Assembly (NCBI GenBank): GCA_020736575.1
Contig: JAGPYM010000025.1
Location: 528,701-592,700 of the forward strand
From: Thelonectria olida
Taxonomy: Eukaryota; Ascomycota; Sordariomycetes; Hypocreales; Nectriaceae
Reading direction: 5' to 3'
DNA: 64,000 bases
Position 1 is the stretch's first letter. Every line of letters begins with the position of its first letter. The notes below the pieces were generated by a model, which did no database searches, had not been told where the DNA came from, and saw nothing but the letters and a program-made list of their open reading frames with translations. Shown here piece after piece: positions 21,783 to 33,733 of this stretch. Position numbers and translations under genes: made by a program.

Positions 21783-23266
21783 TGCGACGTCAAGGAGAAG
21801 TTTGTTGTTTGTGAAGAGAAATGGCCTGGGTAGCAAGCCTTAGATATAGCCGTATTCATGGCCGACTTATATACTTCTTTGCACCTCGGAGAATATTGGA
21901 AGTGTAATTCTCGCTTTTTTTTTTAAAGTTGTCCGAACATTCATAGAATGCTGAGTCCCGTCGCGTGCCCCTTGCCTCGGACATTGGCCAAGTGCGAGGG
22001 CCGAAGCTGTAGTTTGATAAGTACCTAGCTCGGACATTCAGAACGCTTGAGGTGCCGAAGAATTATTCAGTATTTCGAACTACCGGAGCCCGCGCGTTCC
22101 AAGAAGCTGTATTCTCATATACATCCATGGTCCTGAATTAATTGCAATGGCGCCGGTCCTTCAGGCCACATCCCTTTCCCTCAAGTGCCATTTCTAATTG
22201 TTGATTTGACAAACATATTTAGCGAGGACAGAGACACGTGGTGCTTAGCCCTTGGGTGAAGTCTACGTCACATATGCTCAAGCTCCTGAGAAGCGACTCC
22301 TAATTCCTCATGTTGGTGGTCTTCGATGCAATCTGGCCTGGGACCATCCCCAGCTCGATCGTCTCCTCGAAATCGGGAGTCCATGGGGAATATTCGAGTG
22401 GCTTCTTCGCGACGCCGTGCAGTGGTGAAGCAGGTTTCTATAAATGGTGACGCAAAGCTCTTTGTGTCCCGAGGCGGGTTGAGGGCGGTTTTCCCATCGC
22501 ATCCCCTGGGCGCGCCTGGAGAGAGCCAAGCCGTGTACTTTGTGGGTAGAGAGTGGAAAGGTGGGAAAGTGATTACGAGTCCGATCTTTATCGATTATAG
22601 TTGGCATCAATTTATCCCGATGGCGGCTGAATTCGTACAGCACGGCCGCCCTTCAATTCCTCATGCGACAGTTAGACCCGAACTTCACCTGACATCGGCT
22701 TGGTAGAGACGCTCAAATTCACTCATCTATCACCCATCTCATCGTTTGGAGTTGGCATGTCGAACCCGATAGTCTCTCATCCCCTGATGACAAGTCGGAT
22801 GAGCCACGAAACGGCTTTACTCACTTTCCGCACCTGTCGGATAATGCGATGGACCAAGGAGGTTTTCAAGAAAGTCGAGCTGAGAGATCAATATGCGAAG
22901 TGCTCCGTGTCGCCACTCCGTTGAATACCGAGATGGCGCCTAGAGAGGCGATATTCATCTACCCGTTAACCTCGTATCAGACCCATGCCCTTGTTATCCC
23001 CGCGCCCTTCCATGCCGAATTGCGCTGCCACCAGGATCCGCGCCACAAGATAGCGAATGCAAGTTATGAAGGGGACACGGCCAAGCACTAAGTACATCCT
23101 TCTTCAAGCATAAATCTGATTACCCAGCTCAGCCGGGATTTTTGCCTTGTTTTAAACCTTCCGCACCTCAAACTCATCTTCCAACGCCCGCTCTCAGATG
23201 ATTGCATCTGAACACTACAACACTACTCGCTATTCCGAGCCCTGACTCTCCCACTTGACTAACACT
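21783..23266. other. Intergenic region, 1.5 kb
   Basis: No supported gene. Open frames of 74-126 codons near 22.3-23.1 kb overlap each other and show no recognisable domain or codon pattern. The left part is the promoter of NmrA-like gene 3. Confidence 0.55.
21866..21874 (-). promoter_or_regulatory. TATA element of NmrA-like gene 3
   Basis: GTATATAAG on the minus strand lies about 85 bases before the ATG at 21782. Further upstream, TCGGACATT occurs at about 21976 and 22032, and a variant TCCGAACATT at about 21932; these could be regulator sites. Confidence 0.4.
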
Positions 23267-24244
23267 ATGCAAATATCCCTGCCACCATTGGACGCCGCGT
23301 GGGATCCGACCTTGCAAACCGACGACGGCGAGGAATACTGCTGGACGCCGTTACAGCTTGCCGCGAGAGGCGGAGAACTGGACAAAATCCGCGAAATCCT
23401 TGCCGCGAACCCAGCTGCTGTTAACGAACCGCCACGCGGATACTACGGCCAGACGGCCATCCAAGCCGCATGCATGCATGGCCACGAACAGGCTGTGCAG
23501 ATGCTGGTTGATGCTGGAGCCGATATCCACTTCTGCGGCATCAACAACTTCCAGAGGAATGCCTTGCAGATCGCCTGTGGACATGGGAATGAGAAGGTCG
23601 TCGATGTCCTGCTGAGTGCGGGGGCCAAGGTAAACGAGGTTTTATTGACACCTGCACGTTGGGTATACGGGTCACCAGCGTCATCAGGTTCCGTGAGCCG
23701 GTACAATGGAAGAACGGCACTGCAGGCAGCATCAGAGCGAGGACATGTGCATCTAGTCAGACGACTGCTGGAGTTAGGTGCAGATGTGAATGCTCCGCCG
23801 TCAGCGACATCAGGTTGCACGGCATTGCAAGCCGCAGCCGCTGCCGGCTACATGACGATATTGAAGCTCCTCCTGCAACACGGGGCCGACATCAATGGTG
23901 CCCCGGCAAGGCACAAGGGCTACACGGCTCTACAGGGAGCATGTTTTCGAGGGCATATCGAAGTCGTCGACCTTCTCCTCCAGGAAGGTGCCGATATCCA
24001 CGCCTTGGGAGGCATTTACGGAGACGGGATGGCTCTACATGCGGCAGCCGAGAAGGGCCGCGTGGATATACTTCAGCGCTTATTAACAGCTGGTGCTGAT
24101 GTAAATGCCTGCAGTTTTAAGAGAGGACGAGGACAGACTGCGCTTCAGAGCGCCGTGGCTAGAGGCCATGATCAAGCAAAGCAATTTTTAATAGACAATG
24201 GTGCTGTAGGAAGAACTGGGGGAGGAAGGTTTTTATTTACATAA
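23267..24244 (+). CDS. Ankyrin-repeat protein
   Basis: Intronless, 325 residues from the first ATG. Nearly the whole protein is about eight ankyrin repeats of the fungal NLR type, with units such as GRTALQAASERGHVHLVRRLLELGADVN and close variants (TPLQLAARGG, TAIQAACMHGH, TALQGACFRGH, MALHAAAEKGR). There is no enzymatic or membrane domain. It may be a free-standing adaptor, or a detached sensor half of an NLR; the neighbour at 24327-29520 is a broken NACHT gene on the other strand, and the two converge. Function unknown. Confidence 0.8.
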   Translation: MQISLPPLDAAWDPTLQTDDGEEYCWTPLQLAARGGELDKIREILAANPAAVNEPPRGYYGQTAIQAACMHGHEQAVQMLVDAGADIHFCGINNFQRNALQIACGHGNEKVVDVLLSAGAKVNEVLLTPARWVYGSPASSGSVSRYNGRTALQAASERGHVHLVRRLLELGADVNAPPSATSGCTALQAAAAAGYMTILKLLLQHGADINGAPARHKGYTALQGACFRGHIEVVDLLLQEGADIHALGGIYGDGMALHAAAEKGRVDILQRLLTAGADVNACSFKRGRGQTALQSAVARGHDQAKQFLIDNGAVGRTGGGRFLFT

Positions 24245-24326
24245 ACGTTGTCATGTTGGAGGAAGTTGTGAATCCATAAATAAGCTCACATCAAGACGGA
24301 GGGCACTTCAAATTCTGTTGCTGCCT

Positions 24327-27300
24327 CTACATGCTACGCAACCACTCATTGCGCAAATCTTCCAGCCACGACCTTCTCAGCTTCACTTTACCACCATCTT
24401 CATAGTCCGAAGCCATCTCGCGAACCTTGTCCTCGTCCAGTGGCCAAGCTTGATACCAGCGATGGGCGGGATTGCAGATGCGCACCTTCAAGCTGGAAGA
24501 CTTGGCTTTTCCAGACATTAGTTGCAGAAGGCGGTATCGTAGCAAATCTCATAAAGCCACCTGATTGGTGTTGGCAATGTGACGTTTTGATATGGCAAGG
24601 AAGCCTGGCTGAGTACTTACATGCTTCCTCTATCTTTGGCATCATAACGACACCCGTCGCAGCTATCCCAGCTGTCCGTCGCGAGCTGCAGGGTCAACCG
24701 TGAGACGTCAATGGGGGCTTCAGTTGCGGACATCTTCACATAGGCCCTATGAGGTCCAATCTTAAGTTCACCTTCTCGTCACTCAATGCCTGACGTGACC
24801 TGGGAATCGGGCACATTTTCAGCTTCTCGCTGTCTCTGTTTCTCTGCCATGTACTCTTTAAGGGTCTTATACAGTACCGCAATGATGGCGCCCACTCTCT
24901 TCCGGTCGGCGGCTTGGAACAAGCTCATGGCGAGCTTCTGGCAGGCAGCCGTGTCGTTGGTCGGGTCACCGTCGTCCAGGCCATTCATCTGCTCGAGAAT
25001 CCTCGCGCGGAAGCACTTACGCCACACGGCGGGCTCGGCATGTTCGTACTCTCGCAGCCACCGCCCATAGAGTAGCGACGGGTATCCGGGCGTGTAAAAT
25101 GCAAAGACATCCTCACTACTACCTGGAATGAAGGCCGTTACTGAGGCAAGTTGCTTCAACTTAGCAACGCTATCGGTGGGTCGGATTTGCGCTGTGATTC
25201 CAGAATGTCAGAGAGGTCATCTAGGAGAGAGGAAGTGCGGTACCTTGCAGGTTGTAAACGGCCATGTCAAAGTAGAGCTGAGCAGTCTTGTTGGTGTAAA
25301 TCACCTTCTCATCCACGTACGCCCGTTGAATAGCTGGGTCAGCCTGCCCGATTCTAGACAATGCCTCTTCCCACCATGAGAGCGCTTCGTCGTCTCGATC
25401 GTAGTAGTTGTAACAGAAGTCGCCAAAGATGAGGAGCTTCCCAATCAGCTTGGAGATGTCTTCAGCCTTTTCGATCGCCCGCAATGCCTGCGGCAAAGCT
25501 TCGAGAATACATTCTGGTTGGCCCTTGGCCCGACAAGCGAGGCCTATGTCAGGGAGAAATTCGTGCTCAAGGAAGAACTTGACCAGATGCGAGATCCCAT
25601 ACTTGTCATCACAGTCTGCTTCATATTGTACACCTCCATCAATCGATCCCAAATCTGATCATCCAACAAGATGCGCACCTATGAGTTGACAGCTGACAAG
25701 TCTAACGGCCACTTCATCCATGCCCTGCGTGGTTCAGGCCAACTCAGATAACCAGGTCCAATTTTCAGACATATATAGAGTGGAATAGTTACGTACGTGT
25801 ATGCAACTTCACGTGCCGTCGACTGATCGCCTAGGCATCTCTTCCAGTGTGACAAGGTTGCCAAACGAAAGACGTCAATTCCGGTGTCCTTGAAGGGAGA
25901 GCATATCGTGTCGAGGGCCTTCTCCATCCAAAAAACAGCGTTCTCAAAGTCTTTATAATCTCCAAAACACTTTGACATTGCTTCCATAGCAACCCAAGCA
26001 GTCGAGTCCTATTTCACTGCGTCAGTCCGAAGCGGCACAATGTCTGTATCAACAAACACACCAGTTCGATTACCTTAGAGAGAAGTTCAACAGCGCGCTC
26101 GTATTCGCAAGCTTCGTAAAGAATCCAGCCAACTCCCGTATACCAGTGGGTTGTCTTCTCAGGACCGGCCCATTTGGCCAGGCCCTCGATTTCCGTTGCA
26201 GATAGGGGATAGAAGCCTCCATCTCGCGCGAAAATCCAGTTGGAAAACTCTTTGGATATTTTTCCTTAGTCGTCAAGAGCTTGATACCCCCTAAGAAACC
26301 AAACCTGGAACTCGGATTTGTCGAGATATCTCTCATCATTGTAACCTGTCTTGGCCAGCCATCTTTTCGCCGCACTCTTGGCGACAGGCTCGAGAAATAT
26401 TTTCACGGGCCTCGCGGCTTCTTGCATCCATGCTGCTTGTTTATTAGAACAGCCTCCTAGCTTTGCCGCACTCGAGAACCACCGCTGTAGGAGAGAGTTA
26501 GTGCGGTTGTTGGAAAACCAAAGGGACCAAAATACTTCACACTCGTCATTCTCTCTACTGCCAATGACTGAGAAGAGCGTTCGGGCACCGCTTTCGTCAC
26601 CTATCAACAGTTAGTCAGCGGTGGCATGGAAAGATATTGATGGCTTACGCATTAACCCGTAGAGCTCTCGCACAATATGCGTCTTAGTCTCTTCACTGAG
26701 TGTGCTCTCCTTGATACCAGCGAGGTGGCTGAATACATGGAATCCGGGATAGGAGACGTAGTTCTCCGCAAATTCTGCTGCCAGATCAAATTAGACCAAG
26801 TTTGTGTTCTCTCGACTCTGGGACGTACGGTTATGAAGGCCACCACGGAGAGCCTTGAAGCAGTCGAGGACAGTCTGAACCTGGACAGAGTCGACATCGA
26901 TTCGGATTGACAAACTGGCTTCTGCCTTTTCGGAGGATCACCTTCGATGATGAGAAAGTCTCGAAACCTTTGAAGACTAAAGTCTATAACGGTGCGATTC
27001 TGTTCCCACGAATAAGACTCGTCTGCGTTGGACACCTTGGGGTGGTTATTTTGCCCTTCCGCTTTTGTTTTGTTGCCGCCCTCATCTCTAGCAATTCTAC
27101 AACAAACGCCGTCGCTTTATCTTCGTCTTCGTCTTCCTCTTCACTTACATCATCGAGGTCAAAATCGTCATCTCCATTGCTCTGTTCGTTTTGAAAATCT
27201 TGGCCAGGTCCAGGGCCTGATTCAACAGCAGCGTTGCTCTGATCTTCTGCTCTGTCCAAGTTCACAGCGTCGGGATCCCAACCCTTTGGAAAGCGGAGCT

Positions 27301-29520
27301 GGAGGATGGGTGCAAACTTGCCCCGGAGATGGTTCCATAAGAACCAATTGATAGCTGTAGAGCCGGACCGGAGAAAAACATCTAGTTCACCGAAGCTGAG
27401 CGGGCGTCGAGCACATGCCACCCAGCCCAGGAGTCTATTCACCACATCCACGTCGATTTCTGGATCTCGGGAGAGTCGTTCAAAGACAGAAAAGATCATA
27501 TCATACAGGTGAGATGGCGGGTTGGCGAGGACTTTCTGAATCTGTCTGTCGTCTTCGCCCTCCATCTGGTCGAGAAGCAGTTGTGCCTTGCATGTAAAGT
27601 TAGACCAGACGCATTATCTTCATCTGGAGCACTCACCCAAAGAAACACGTCACCAGCACCATCCAAAACCTTTTTCCGGATACCCCGGGCGAACCTTCTC
27701 GCCTCTTTGGGGCCATCAGGCTTCCGGGATTGCATCATTTGGACAATGGTGAGCTTCTTCAGCCTGTCTGTGATGTAGTTCTTCATATCCTCATGATACT
27801 TGATGGATGATACCTCAATGATCTTTTCCTCGCGATCCATCTGGACTCTCTCCAACTCAAGTCTTAAGGTCGATCGCCCGAAGATAGCAAATTGAATCCT
27901 TGATGGCAGGCCAGCCCGGGTTCCAATGACATATTGCTTCACCAAGCGCAAAAGCCTTCGTTGTGCGCTTATCTCTGCTTCATCGAGACCGTCAATAACA
28001 AGAATCAGGCGTCGACCTTGACTCGCTGGGCTCTGGTAGAAATCCAGAAATAGCTTCTCCCACGTATCCTCGGCGCGGGCAATGATCCGGTCGAACTTGC
28101 ACATGGTGGCGGCATGGTAGCGGAACACAGGATCGGTCTGTTGTATCTGCCATGCCATCGTCTTGAACACCATGTTCGGCTTCCATAGGTTTTCCGCGTT
28201 TTCCTTGATGAAGAAGTAGGCAACACTGGTTCCAGAGGCAATCTCACTGTGCGCCTCGAACTGTTTATTGAGTAGCGTGATCAACCACTTAGACAACATC
28301 GTCTTCCCTGCTCCAGGGCCTCCAAAAACCCACATGATCGGGGCACGATGTTGCATCCGGAGGTCAAAGAAGGCCTCCTCCTGCAGCCGCGATGCACTTC
28401 GCTTAAGGAGTCTCTCCCGAAACAGCGAGTATCACTCATTGGTCTGCTCTGCGGCTCCTGTTTTTAGCGTGTGTCGGAGATTCTCGAGGAGAGACTGATC
28501 AATCTACCGAGCTTCGTGTTCTCTCGCTTTTTCCTTGACGAGATCGGTGAGCTCATCGACACCCCGGTGGACAGTGTCGATCTTCTCGCTTGTTTCTTGT
28601 CCAACCTCGACAGACTCTGCCGCCAAGTCCCGAGCCTGCTCCGTCTTTTCGTGCGTCAGGGCCAGAGTGAGGCGTCCTTCGTTTGCAAAGACTTTGTTCA
28701 AGTCCTCAAGGAGATCCAGAGTCTTTTGGTCCTTACCGATAAATGCGGTGCGAAGGTATTCCCCTGGAGGCCTTTAGTAGATGTAGACCGCGCCTGGGTC
28801 CAGAACATCTCACGAACTCTGCCTCGGATGATCAGCAGTTCAGACCGTCCAACAATGCGCAAGATACTTGTTGTACCATCAGTATCCGACGTTGGGCATG
28901 GATGGGACTCACAAGGCCAGGATAGCGATGATAATACGTCATAACTAGTCATGGTTGTCTTGACATGACTTCTCAACCGATCGGAGAAGTTCTGGAGCTC
29001 AGAAAACACAGTTTCTATCCGATCGTACGCCTTTGACACGTGTCTAGCCGCCTACAACATCGTCAGCGATCTGCTCCAAAGCCTTTATGCGCGTACTCAC
29101 AGAAATGAGGTAGGTGATGCTATGCAGGACCACAGCGACAGATAAGCCTACAGGGTTGAAGCCACTAAGGATAGTAGCAGTCAAGTCCCCGACAGTCGTA
29201 ATGGAATCGACGAAGCACTTCAACTTCGTCCACAGCCGTCCGTGTCTTTCGCGGAATTCCTGGAAGTCCTCTCCTCGAGATTTTCGACGGACTAGAAGAG
29301 CAAGACGGCTGGGAGTTGGCAGGCAATTAGGGCCCGTATAAAGATATATATGGTAAGACTACGTACTATCTACCTCCTCAAGTATTTGCCACAGGACCCC
29401 TTTAAATACAACTGTTTCTCAACCAGGTTGGTAGTGTCCTCTATTGTAGGGTAGGTAAATCGATCTGGACTTGAATCGTTCGAGCGAGGGGCGGGGAGAA
29501 CTTGACGCGATCTGTGCAGC
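24327..29520 (-). pseudogene. Goodbye-like/NACHT/TPR-like STAND protein, decayed
   Basis: Reading along the minus strand, one large STAND protein can be reconstructed in outline only. From 29300 to 28900 there is an N-terminal domain like the fungal Goodbye domain (TVGDLTATILSG, AARHVSKAYDRIETVF). At about 28340-27500 there is a NACHT NTPase with P-loop FGGPGAGKT and Walker B LILVIDGLDEAE; then a winged-helix segment (VIDFSLQRFRDFL), TPR-like helices to about 24780, and a Cys-rich tail (SCDGC, then FCN-CLEK). Several real introns remain (for example 29052-29100). In-frame stops lie at 28506-28504, 28434-28432, 26268-26266, 24781-24779 and 24520-24518; frame changes near 28935, 27045, 26930, 25630 and 24505. 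No start codon is visible: the frame opens beside A/T-rich DNA at 29520. Once an intracellular receptor, now surely inactive. Confidence 0.75.
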
Positions 29521-30019
29521 TATATTATAAATAAATAGCTCAATTAGGTTATAATAAAGTATAGGAAATACAGATTAAATGTGCTTTATTTAATTATAAA
29601 GGAAGAGTATAAAGGATATCGATAACGCTTCGCGTTCTCTGTCGCCCTCGCTGAAGAGGCGAGACTGTACGTCTAGTAAAATTGAGCGGTTGGTATGGCT
29701 GATACGTTGAAGGAGAACACTTATCCATTACATATGGGGAAAACCCCGATGGACTTTACTGAGTAGAGACGTAGCGCCAAGGTGATGGTGTGTCGACTGG
29801 GTGCGAGCTGAACGAGCATGTATAGAATTCAAGACAAGTGTAGGCAACCATAAAATTGTGATTCAAACTGTAATATGAACAACACTCCACGAAATTGAAC
29901 TGTCCAACGCAATAGGTGAAACCAAGCAATGATTTACTAGCCTCGGCGGACTTTGATGTGTGCCCTAGAGATAGATGGCTTCGAAGCCTCCGGCCACGAA
30001 TATGAGTTGCGACAAACGT
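29521..30019. other. Intergenic region with short A/T-rich segment
   Basis: Bases 29521-29605 are strongly A/T-rich and TpA-rich, like the block at the right end of the window, and abut the broken 5' end of the NACHT pseudogene. The rest shows no gene. Confidence 0.55.
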
Positions 30020-31964
30020 TCATGGCTGGCTCCCGGGTTTGCTGAGTTGCGGGATTAGCATGCCGGTCCAGTTGGGTGTAAGCCACCCATTGTGCATCAA
30101 CTCACATATTACAATACCATCCTCTCGCTCTGGCTTCATTAGTGCCTTCGACTTGGCAGCGAATATAGGAGCAGTGCCAATGTAGTTTTCCTGGAGTATG
30201 GCATATTCATCCGAGAACATCCACCTCAAGTGTTTCACATACAACCAGACGCGTCTCGGATGGAACTGTATGATTAGATCCAGGACGTTGGCACGGGCTT
30301 TTCGACCGACATGGCCATCAAGGCCCCAGCTCAGGTTGAAGACAAGTGCTTGGAGCTGATATAATCTCCACGATTGCTCTAAATCCTTCAGAAATGTCTC
30401 CTTAGTCCCGCCTTTGACGCAACCAATTAGTCAGCAGTCTAAGAGCCTTAGCATCGTCTAGGTAAGCTTTTCATACCTAACATGGAATACGTTTCCCAAA
30501 AATGGGACGCTCCAAATTTCGACGCAAACTCAACACTTCTCCCGAAGAGCTTCTTCACCATTTCCAACCAGACGTCGTCAATGGACTGGAGATAGGACGA
30601 CTGATTTGCTTCCTCATCGTCGTGCCAAACAGGTATATTGTCGGATCCTAGAGCCTTTAACACGGTGGACAACTTCTCAAAGCACACCCGACGACTGATT
30701 CTGGCACCGCGCTCACCAACACCGGCTTTCTTGAAGCCATGTAGGTCCGTAGTCATATATGCTTCGAGGGTTCGCGTAAAGGAGGGTGCCGAACGGAAGA
30801 CAATGCTTTTGCAATGCAGGATATTATCAAGGAAAATAGAGTTAATGATATCAACGTGCTTTCTCTTGATAGGCCAGAAGCGGAAGCAAAACTTATCACT
30901 GTGCCGTGCCTTGCCCGTTTCTCCCGGTGCCAGCTCCAACTGGCCGTCAACGACCCTCGAGTACGAGTTCATGGCCTTGGCAACCGGCAGATCGGCTAAG
31001 ATAGACTTGACATTCTCGGGGTTCGGAAATTGAACTGCTGCCCCCTCGAGGAACATTTCTCGAGCCTCTCTTATCTTGTGGTTCGCGTCCCCAAGCGCCT
31101 CGGGCAGCACGAAGCTGCGGAGCACAATGATAAGTCGAGAGGAGATAGGGCCGAACTCGTGGAAGCACAGGTATGACGACCCGAGGTCCTCTCCCGTGAG
31201 GGCGGAGGTCGTCTCATGGATCGGGCCCTCGAAGACACTATAGCACTGGTCGGTGAGGATGAACTCGTCGTCATTTTCGCTGGGCGTACAGAACGCCGTA
31301 TAGGATGACTGTACGTGGTAGGTAAACATGGCAGCATCGGCGGGGAACATAACCTCTGACAGCTTCGTCATCCATTTTCCCTCCGCGTCCATTTCGAGAT
31401 CCAGGATAGCGCGAAGATTGTGCAGCCAAACGTCCCTCGGATCCTCGAAACCCTTTTCCGCCATGTAGGAGCTAAGAAGGTTCTTGTCCTCCTCTGTGTA
31501 GCTATATCGGTCCCCAGACTGGTATTTTCCGTAGAAGCCCGGCCCCCGATACTTCATAATGAATAAAAATTTGCGTAGCCGGTTTCTCTCCGACCGGTTG
31601 AGGTATATTCCTGGCTCGCCCTTCTCGTGCGCCTTCTTGACTTTCTGGAGGATTCCAGCAGTCAGTGACTCAAGCTTGGACAGTTCCTCTTCAAGGTTCT
31701 TCTGGCTTTTGATGGCGGAGGCAGCATCATCATACATGTTGACTTGGCCGAACCACCGGGATACGGGCTCCTCGCGCAGTTGAGTTTCGTCCGAAGTGAG
31801 GTCCACAACGTTAAGCACCTTGTCACCCTTTCTCATGCCTTTTTTTGGCTGTGAACCGCGATGCTTCCGGGACCCCCCCTTCCCTTCGAAGGCTTGTAAG
31901 GGTGAGAGAAGTTGCGGAGGATGAATTGGGGGATGTAATGCTGATACTGCACGTGGGGTTGCAT
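30020..31964 (-). CDS. DUF4238 family protein, 5' frameshift
   Basis: Main exon up to 30477 and second exon 30411-30020 (intron 30412-30476). The protein matches the DUF4238 family of unknown function: an N-terminal HYIPQFILRNFSHPYKP segment, then KVLNVVDL, FLFIMKYRGPGFYGKY, FCTPSENDDEFILTDQCYSVFEG and FCFRFWPIKRKHVDIINSI. The N-terminal segment starts at the ATG at 31964 but is one base out of frame with the rest; the shift falls in a run of seven G (C on the plus strand, near 31873-31879). If the run is right, only a protein of about 590 residues starting at MRKGDKVL (31836) can be made, without the conserved N-terminus. A sequencing slip is possible. No cellular role is known. Confidence 0.75.
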
Positions 31965-33733
31965 GATGTACAGTTTCCAGACGGGCGAGACTGCTGAGAC
32001 TCGAGACGGAAAGAGAGGGTGGGAGATTTGCGAGATTAAATCAGCCGTTTCAATGAATTAATGCATACTGTCGCTGCTGTTTGCACACCCTCGCCCGCTC
32101 AGCCCTTGCATTGCTGCTACTGGAGCCCAGTATGCACTCCTCGAGCACATGCGTGAGAATATCCAATAGCATGGTCCCACGTTGGCTGCGCCTTTGGCCG
32201 GTGACTCAGGAGAGATAAGTGACTTGTAGTAATCATACGCTTCTGAATGGCCGTTTGTCTGACCCCACGTGGAATGATTCAAATGGTGGTCGATGGCTGG
32301 AGCTAATCAACTGGAACCCTGCACCAAGCTGTATCACCTTCTTCCGCGACTCGGAAGTGCCCTTTTAGATTCTGGGGGATGAGTGCAGGGTGCTAGAATA
32401 TTAGAAGTGGATTAATCGGCCGTCAAGCCTTCACTGCTGAGACGTGCTTGAGGCATAGCATTCTGGTAAGCCGGCAGGGCTATCGTGAGCCTCCACCTCC
32501 CTACCTGCCCTCACATAGCCCCCGCCGAGGCTGAGGTACATGGAGTGACTTTGAGTGCCGTGAAATCAACCCCGCCCAATTCACCATACAGCTTATTCTG
32601 TAGGCTCTTATGGATTCCCAACAGCTCCCGGCGGTTTGTCAGTAACGTTCAGCATGTATAGCCAATGGAGAGAGAGAGAGTTATGGTCCCTGTTAGTGAT
32701 AATCTCCCTTGCTGTTAACGAGGTTAGTGATGAGCGAAAACGAGAGAACGAGAGCACGCACGATGTTGCTGATGCCGAATGGCTTCCTTTTCAATAGTGC
32801 ATGTTTTAGAGATTGTTGTCGAGACTGTTAGAAGTGTGCGGTCGGTCGGGCCGTAGTATTTATTTATCTTTAGGTGATCCGTCTGGAGTATATATCTATT
32901 AAGGTCTGGGATATAAGCGGATGCCTCTTTTATAACCTAGGATTGTGAGCATGCCTACGGTGTTGACATTTCTCATACACTCTTCCTTTACTACTCTGGT
33001 AATACCACACTGCTGCCTATAGTCGCCTCCGGCAAGTACTTGTATTTGTCCTCGTCGTTGGCATGCAAGATGCCCCTAATGTTGGTGATTAGCCAAAAGC
33101 AAAGCAATGGTAGGCACACCGGCTCATATGTACGAAGACAATCGGACGGTTAGAGGCGTCGCTGCGGAATGAGTGTGCGCTGTGTATAAGCTCCTCTCCG
33201 CAGAGCTGGAGGCGCGTCGTCAGGGCGTCTGCGTGCCTTCTTGACTTATAGTTGTATATAATAATTCTCGACTTAGGCACTTGTATAGGTAGTATATAGG
33301 GGTCTTAAAGCCAGCTGATTTACTTATTGCTGCCCTTCTATATCTACAACTAGTAAACATTCGACCCAAGGCAATATAAGGCAATAATACTTTGTGGTTA
33401 GCTTAATGTTCCCTAAGAGGCGCCTCGAACACCTACTCAACCTCAGCCTCCTCATTAGTATAGTCAGTCGGCCCTAGGTATAAAACCTCAAGAGGCTGCC
33501 AGGCACGATTCTATGCGGTATTAATATGCTGCTTAGTCAATCGTTGAGTCAATAAACCTGTTTCCTCTCTGGCGGCGATTTATCAGTGGAATGCTCCTCG
33601 ACGGCTTTAAGCTGCTGAGAGCGGTAATAGGACAGGGACGCTGGGTTGTGGGAACGACGTGAATCTCGTAAATTCTGCTGTCGAAAGAGCAACGCTTGCG
33701 CTGAGTATTTGCTCGGCAAGAAGTACGAGCAGT
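31965..33733. other. Intergenic region, 1.8 kb
   Basis: No supported gene. It contains a short GA run near 32671-32683 and moderately A/T-rich DNA from 32850. The last few hundred bases may include a decayed upstream part of the next pseudogene, but I cannot follow a frame there. Confidence 0.5.

Noticed and set aside
22326..23091. Several overlapping open frames of 74-126 codons
   Set aside because: They overlap on both strands, show no recognisable motif and have no intron-joined extension.
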